Shown in pieces: positions 4,945 to 7,226 of a stretch of 7,226 nt of DNA. The DNA is taken from positions 1-7,226 of the forward strand of contig RFJX01000016.1 of the NCBI GenBank assembly GCA_003694425.1, given 5' to 3'. The stretch is from Gammaproteobacteria bacterium. GTDB taxonomy: Bacteria; Pseudomonadota; Gammaproteobacteria; J113. Numbering within the stretch: position 1 is the stretch's first letter; each line of letters opens with the position of its first letter. The position numbers and the translations under genes are program-made. The notes beneath the pieces are model-generated. The model saw nothing but the letters and a program-made list of their open reading frames with translations. It did no database searches and was not told where the DNA came from.

Positions 4945-7226
4945 AGCTGACCGATCTGTTCATCCAGCGGCCGGTCCTGGCGACCGTCGTCAATCTCCTG
5001 ATCCTGCTGCTGGGTCTGCGCGCGCTGGACCTGCTGGAGGTGCGCCAGTACCCGCAGATGAAGAACACCGTGGTCACGGTCACCACCACCTACCCCGGCG
5101 CCAGCTCGGAGCTGGTCAAGGGCTTCGTCACCACCCCGCTGCAGCAGGCGATAGCGGAGGCGGCGGGCATCGACTACATGTTCTCGACCAGCCGCCAGGG
5201 GGTCTCGACGATCCAGGTCAACATGGTGCTCGACTACGACCCCAACGCCGCGGTCTCCGAGATCCAGGCCAAGGTGGCGAGCAAGCGCAACGTCCTGCCG
5301 GACGAGGTGGACGACCCCGTCATCGACTCCACCACCGGTGATGCCACCGCCCTGATGTACCTCGCCTTCTACAGTCGGGAGGTGCCCCGGCCACGCCTCA
5401 CCGACTACATCATCCGCGTCGTCCAGCCCGCCATCCAGGCCCTTCCGGGCGTGGCCAAGGCGCGTCTCTTCGGCCAGGAGTTCGCGATGCGGATCTGGCT
5501 CGACCCGGTGCGGATGAGCGCCCTGGACGTGACCGCGGAGGAGGTGGCGGCGGTGCTGCGCGCCAACAACTTCCTCGCCGGCATCGGCGCCACCAAGGAC
5601 AAGTACGTCGCCATCGACCTGAAGGCCACCACCGACGTCTCCGCACCGCAGGACTTCGAGCGCCTGGTGATCCGCGAGCGTGACGGCGCGCTGGTGCGCC
5701 TGGGCGACGTCGCCCGCACCGAACTGGGCGCCGACAACTACGATTCCTCGGCCTGGTACAAGGGCATCCCCGCGGTCTTCATCGGCATCGAGCCGGCCCC
5801 CGGGGCCAATCCCCTCGATGTGGCGCGGCGGGTCAACGGGTCGATCCCGGGGATCCGCGCGCAGCTTCCGGAGGGGATGCAGGTCACCATCCCCTATGAC
5901 GCCAGCCGCTTCATCCAGGACTCGATCGACGAGGTCTACCGGACGCTCGCCGAGGCGGTGGGCATCGTTCTGCTGGTGGTCTTCCTGACCCTCGGCTCGC
6001 TCCGGGCGGCGCTGGTCCCGGCGGTGACCGTGCCGCTGTCGCTGATCGGCGCGGCCTTCCTGATGCTGCTGCTCGGCTACTCCGTCAACCTCCTCACCCT
6101 GCTGGCCATGGTGCTGGCGATCGGCCTGGTGGTGGACGACGCGATCGTGGTGGTGGAGAACGTCCACCGTCACATCGAGCTCGGCCAGTCCCGGATCGGG
6201 GCAGCGCTCACCGGGGCGCGGGAACTGGCCCTGCCGATCATCGCCATGACCACCACCCTGGTGGCCGTCTACGCCCCCATCGGCTTCATGGGCGGTCTGG
6301 TCGGCACCCTGTTTACCGAGTTCGCCTTCACCCTCGCCGGGGCGGTGGTGATCTCGGGGATCGTCGCCCTCACCCTCTCCCCCGTCCTCTCCTCGCGGGT
6401 GCTGCGCGAGCGTGACGCCCCCGGATGGTTCGAACACTTCGTCGATCGCCTGTTCGGGCTCCTCGCCTCCGGTTACCGGCGCCTGCTGCACAGCCTGCTC
6501 AATACCGCCCCGGTGCTGGTGTTCTTCGGCCTCGCCCTGCTCGTCTCGATCGGCTTCATGTTCGTCACCAGCCAGCGGGAACTCGCACCGACCGAAGACC
6601 AGAGCATCATCTTCTTCCAGGCCCAGGGTCCCCGCACCGCGACCCTGGACTACCACCGCGCCTATACCCGGCAGATCCAGCAGATCTTCGAGCAATTCCC
6701 GGAGTACAACGACAGCTTCTACCTGCTCGGCGGGACCGACTCCGATACCGTCTTCGGCGGTTTCAAGATGAAGGCTGTCGCCGAGCGCAGCCGTTCGCAG
6801 ATGGAGGTGCAGCCCGAACTCCAGGCCGCCCTCGACAGGGTGGCCGGCTACCGGATAGCGGCCTTCCCCCGCCCAAGTATCCCCGGCGCGAGCCGCGGGC
6901 TGCCGATCCAGTTCGTCCTGATCAGCGATCGCGACTACGGCGAACTCTCCGCGCTGGCCGACGACCTGATCGGGCAGGCCATGGCCAGCGGCAACTTCAT
7001 GTTCCTGAAGAAGTCGATCGACCTCGACCGGCCGACGGTCACGGTCGACATCGACCGCGACCGGGCCGGCGACCTCGGCATCAGCATGGCGGAGATCGGC
7101 CGCAGCCTCGGCACCCTCCTGGGCGGCGGCGAGATCAACCGCTTCAGCCTGGACGGGCGCAGCTACCGGCTGATCCCGCAGGTGGCGAGGGAATTCAGGC
7201 GCGACGCGCGGCAGCTGGAGGGGTAC
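4941..7226 (+). CDS. RND (HAE-1 type) efflux pump permease, C-terminus beyond window
   Basis: The frame is open from ATG 4941 to the last base, giving 762 codons. The family is normally about 1,020-1,050 residues, so roughly 260-290 residues, including transmembrane helices 8-12, lie outside. Helix 1 is at about 11-29, the first porter/docking domain at 30-335, helices 2-6 at about 337-485, helix 7 at about 523-543, and most of the second porter domain follows. Helix 4 carries the proton-relay pair D399-D400 in GLVVDDAIVVVEN, equivalent to D407-D408 of AcrB. The relay lysine of helix 10 cannot be checked. Proton-driven export of hydrophobic or amphiphilic compounds from the periplasm or membrane is expected. 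The start overlaps the adaptor stop (ATGA, 4941-4944). No frameshift or internal stop was seen. It resembles MexI-like pumps, but the exact subtype is unsure. Confidence 0.95.
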   Translation, partial: MKLTDLFIQRPVLATVVNLLILLLGLRALDLLEVRQYPQMKNTVVTVTTTYPGASSELVKGFVTTPLQQAIAEAAGIDYMFSTSRQGVSTIQVNMVLDYDPNAAVSEIQAKVASKRNVLPDEVDDPVIDSTTGDATALMYLAFYSREVPRPRLTDYIIRVVQPAIQALPGVAKARLFGQEFAMRIWLDPVRMSALDVTAEEVAAVLRANNFLAGIGATKDKYVAIDLKATTDVSAPQDFERLVIRERDGALVRLGDVARTELGADNYDSSAWYKGIPAVFIGIEPAPGANPLDVARRVNGSIPGIRAQLPEGMQVTIPYDASRFIQDSIDEVYRTLAEAVGIVLLVVFLTLGSLRAALVPAVTVPLSLIGAAFLMLLLGYSVNLLTLLAMVLAIGLVVDDAIVVVENVHRHIELGQSRIGAALTGARELALPIIAMTTTLVAVYAPIGFMGGLVGTLFTEFAFTLAGAVVISGIVALTLSPVLSSRVLRERDAPGWFEHFVDRLFGLLASGYRRLLHSLLNTAPVLVFFGLALLVSIGFMFVTSQRELAPTEDQSIIFFQAQGPRTATLDYHRAYTRQIQQIFEQFPEYNDSFYLLGGTDSDTVFGGFKMKAVAERSRSQMEVQPELQAALDRVAGYRIAAFPRPSIPGASRGLPIQFVLISDRDYGELSALADDLIGQAMASGNFMFLKKSIDLDRPTVTVDIDRDRAGDLGISMAEIGRSLGTLLGGGEINRFSLDGRSYRLIPQVAREFRRDARQLEGY

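Noticed and set aside
4716..6695. A 659-codon open frame on the minus strand
   Set aside because: It is antisense to the RND pump. Its long H/D/G/E/Q-rich translation is the typical shadow of a GC-rich gene and shows no recognisable fold or ribosome binding site.

Overview
The window looks like a chromosomal stretch of a GC-rich gammaproteobacterium. That call is an inference from gene content: a YrdA-type gamma carbonic anhydrase, a cytochrome b561/YceI pair arranged as in Escherichia coli yceJ-yceI, a NemA-like ene-reductase and a proteobacterial RND efflux system. All coding regions are strongly GC-rich with GC-rich third codon positions. No tRNA, rRNA, insertion sequence, integrase or CRISPR array was seen. 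The genus cannot be fixed from the sequence.

Layout. Positions 1-152 hold two arrays of a 7-bp tandem repeat in opposite orientation, AT-richer than the rest, separated by 37 bp of unique sequence. A leftward gene (169-699) follows, encoding an exported thioredoxin-fold protein with a CxxC motif. A 146-bp divergent intergenic region (700-845) separates it from a rightward run of six genes that fills the rest of the window: gamma carbonic anhydrase (846-1376), cytochrome b561 (1435-2013), YceI (2010-2597), an Old Yellow Enzyme-type alkene reductase (2629-3717), an RND periplasmic adaptor (3841-4944) and an RND inner-membrane pump (4941 to the window edge, C-terminus missing).

How the genes may work together. 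The b561/YceI pair overlaps by an ATGA junction, and the reductase follows after 31 bp with its own ribosome binding site, so these three are probably co-transcribed. The adaptor and pump are likewise joined by an ATGA overlap and form an efflux unit, separated from the reductase by 123 bp containing a possible stem-loop. A reasonable but unproven reading is an envelope redox and detoxification neighbourhood: a membrane b-type cytochrome with a periplasmic isoprenoid-binding protein, a cytosolic flavoenzyme that reduces electrophilic alkenes or nitro compounds, and a tripartite pump. No outer-membrane channel or regulator lies in the window.

Most of the window is ordinary. The least explained part is the inverted pair of heptamer arrays, whose unit differences would be tolerated as G-U wobbles in a plus-strand RNA but not in a minus-strand RNA.
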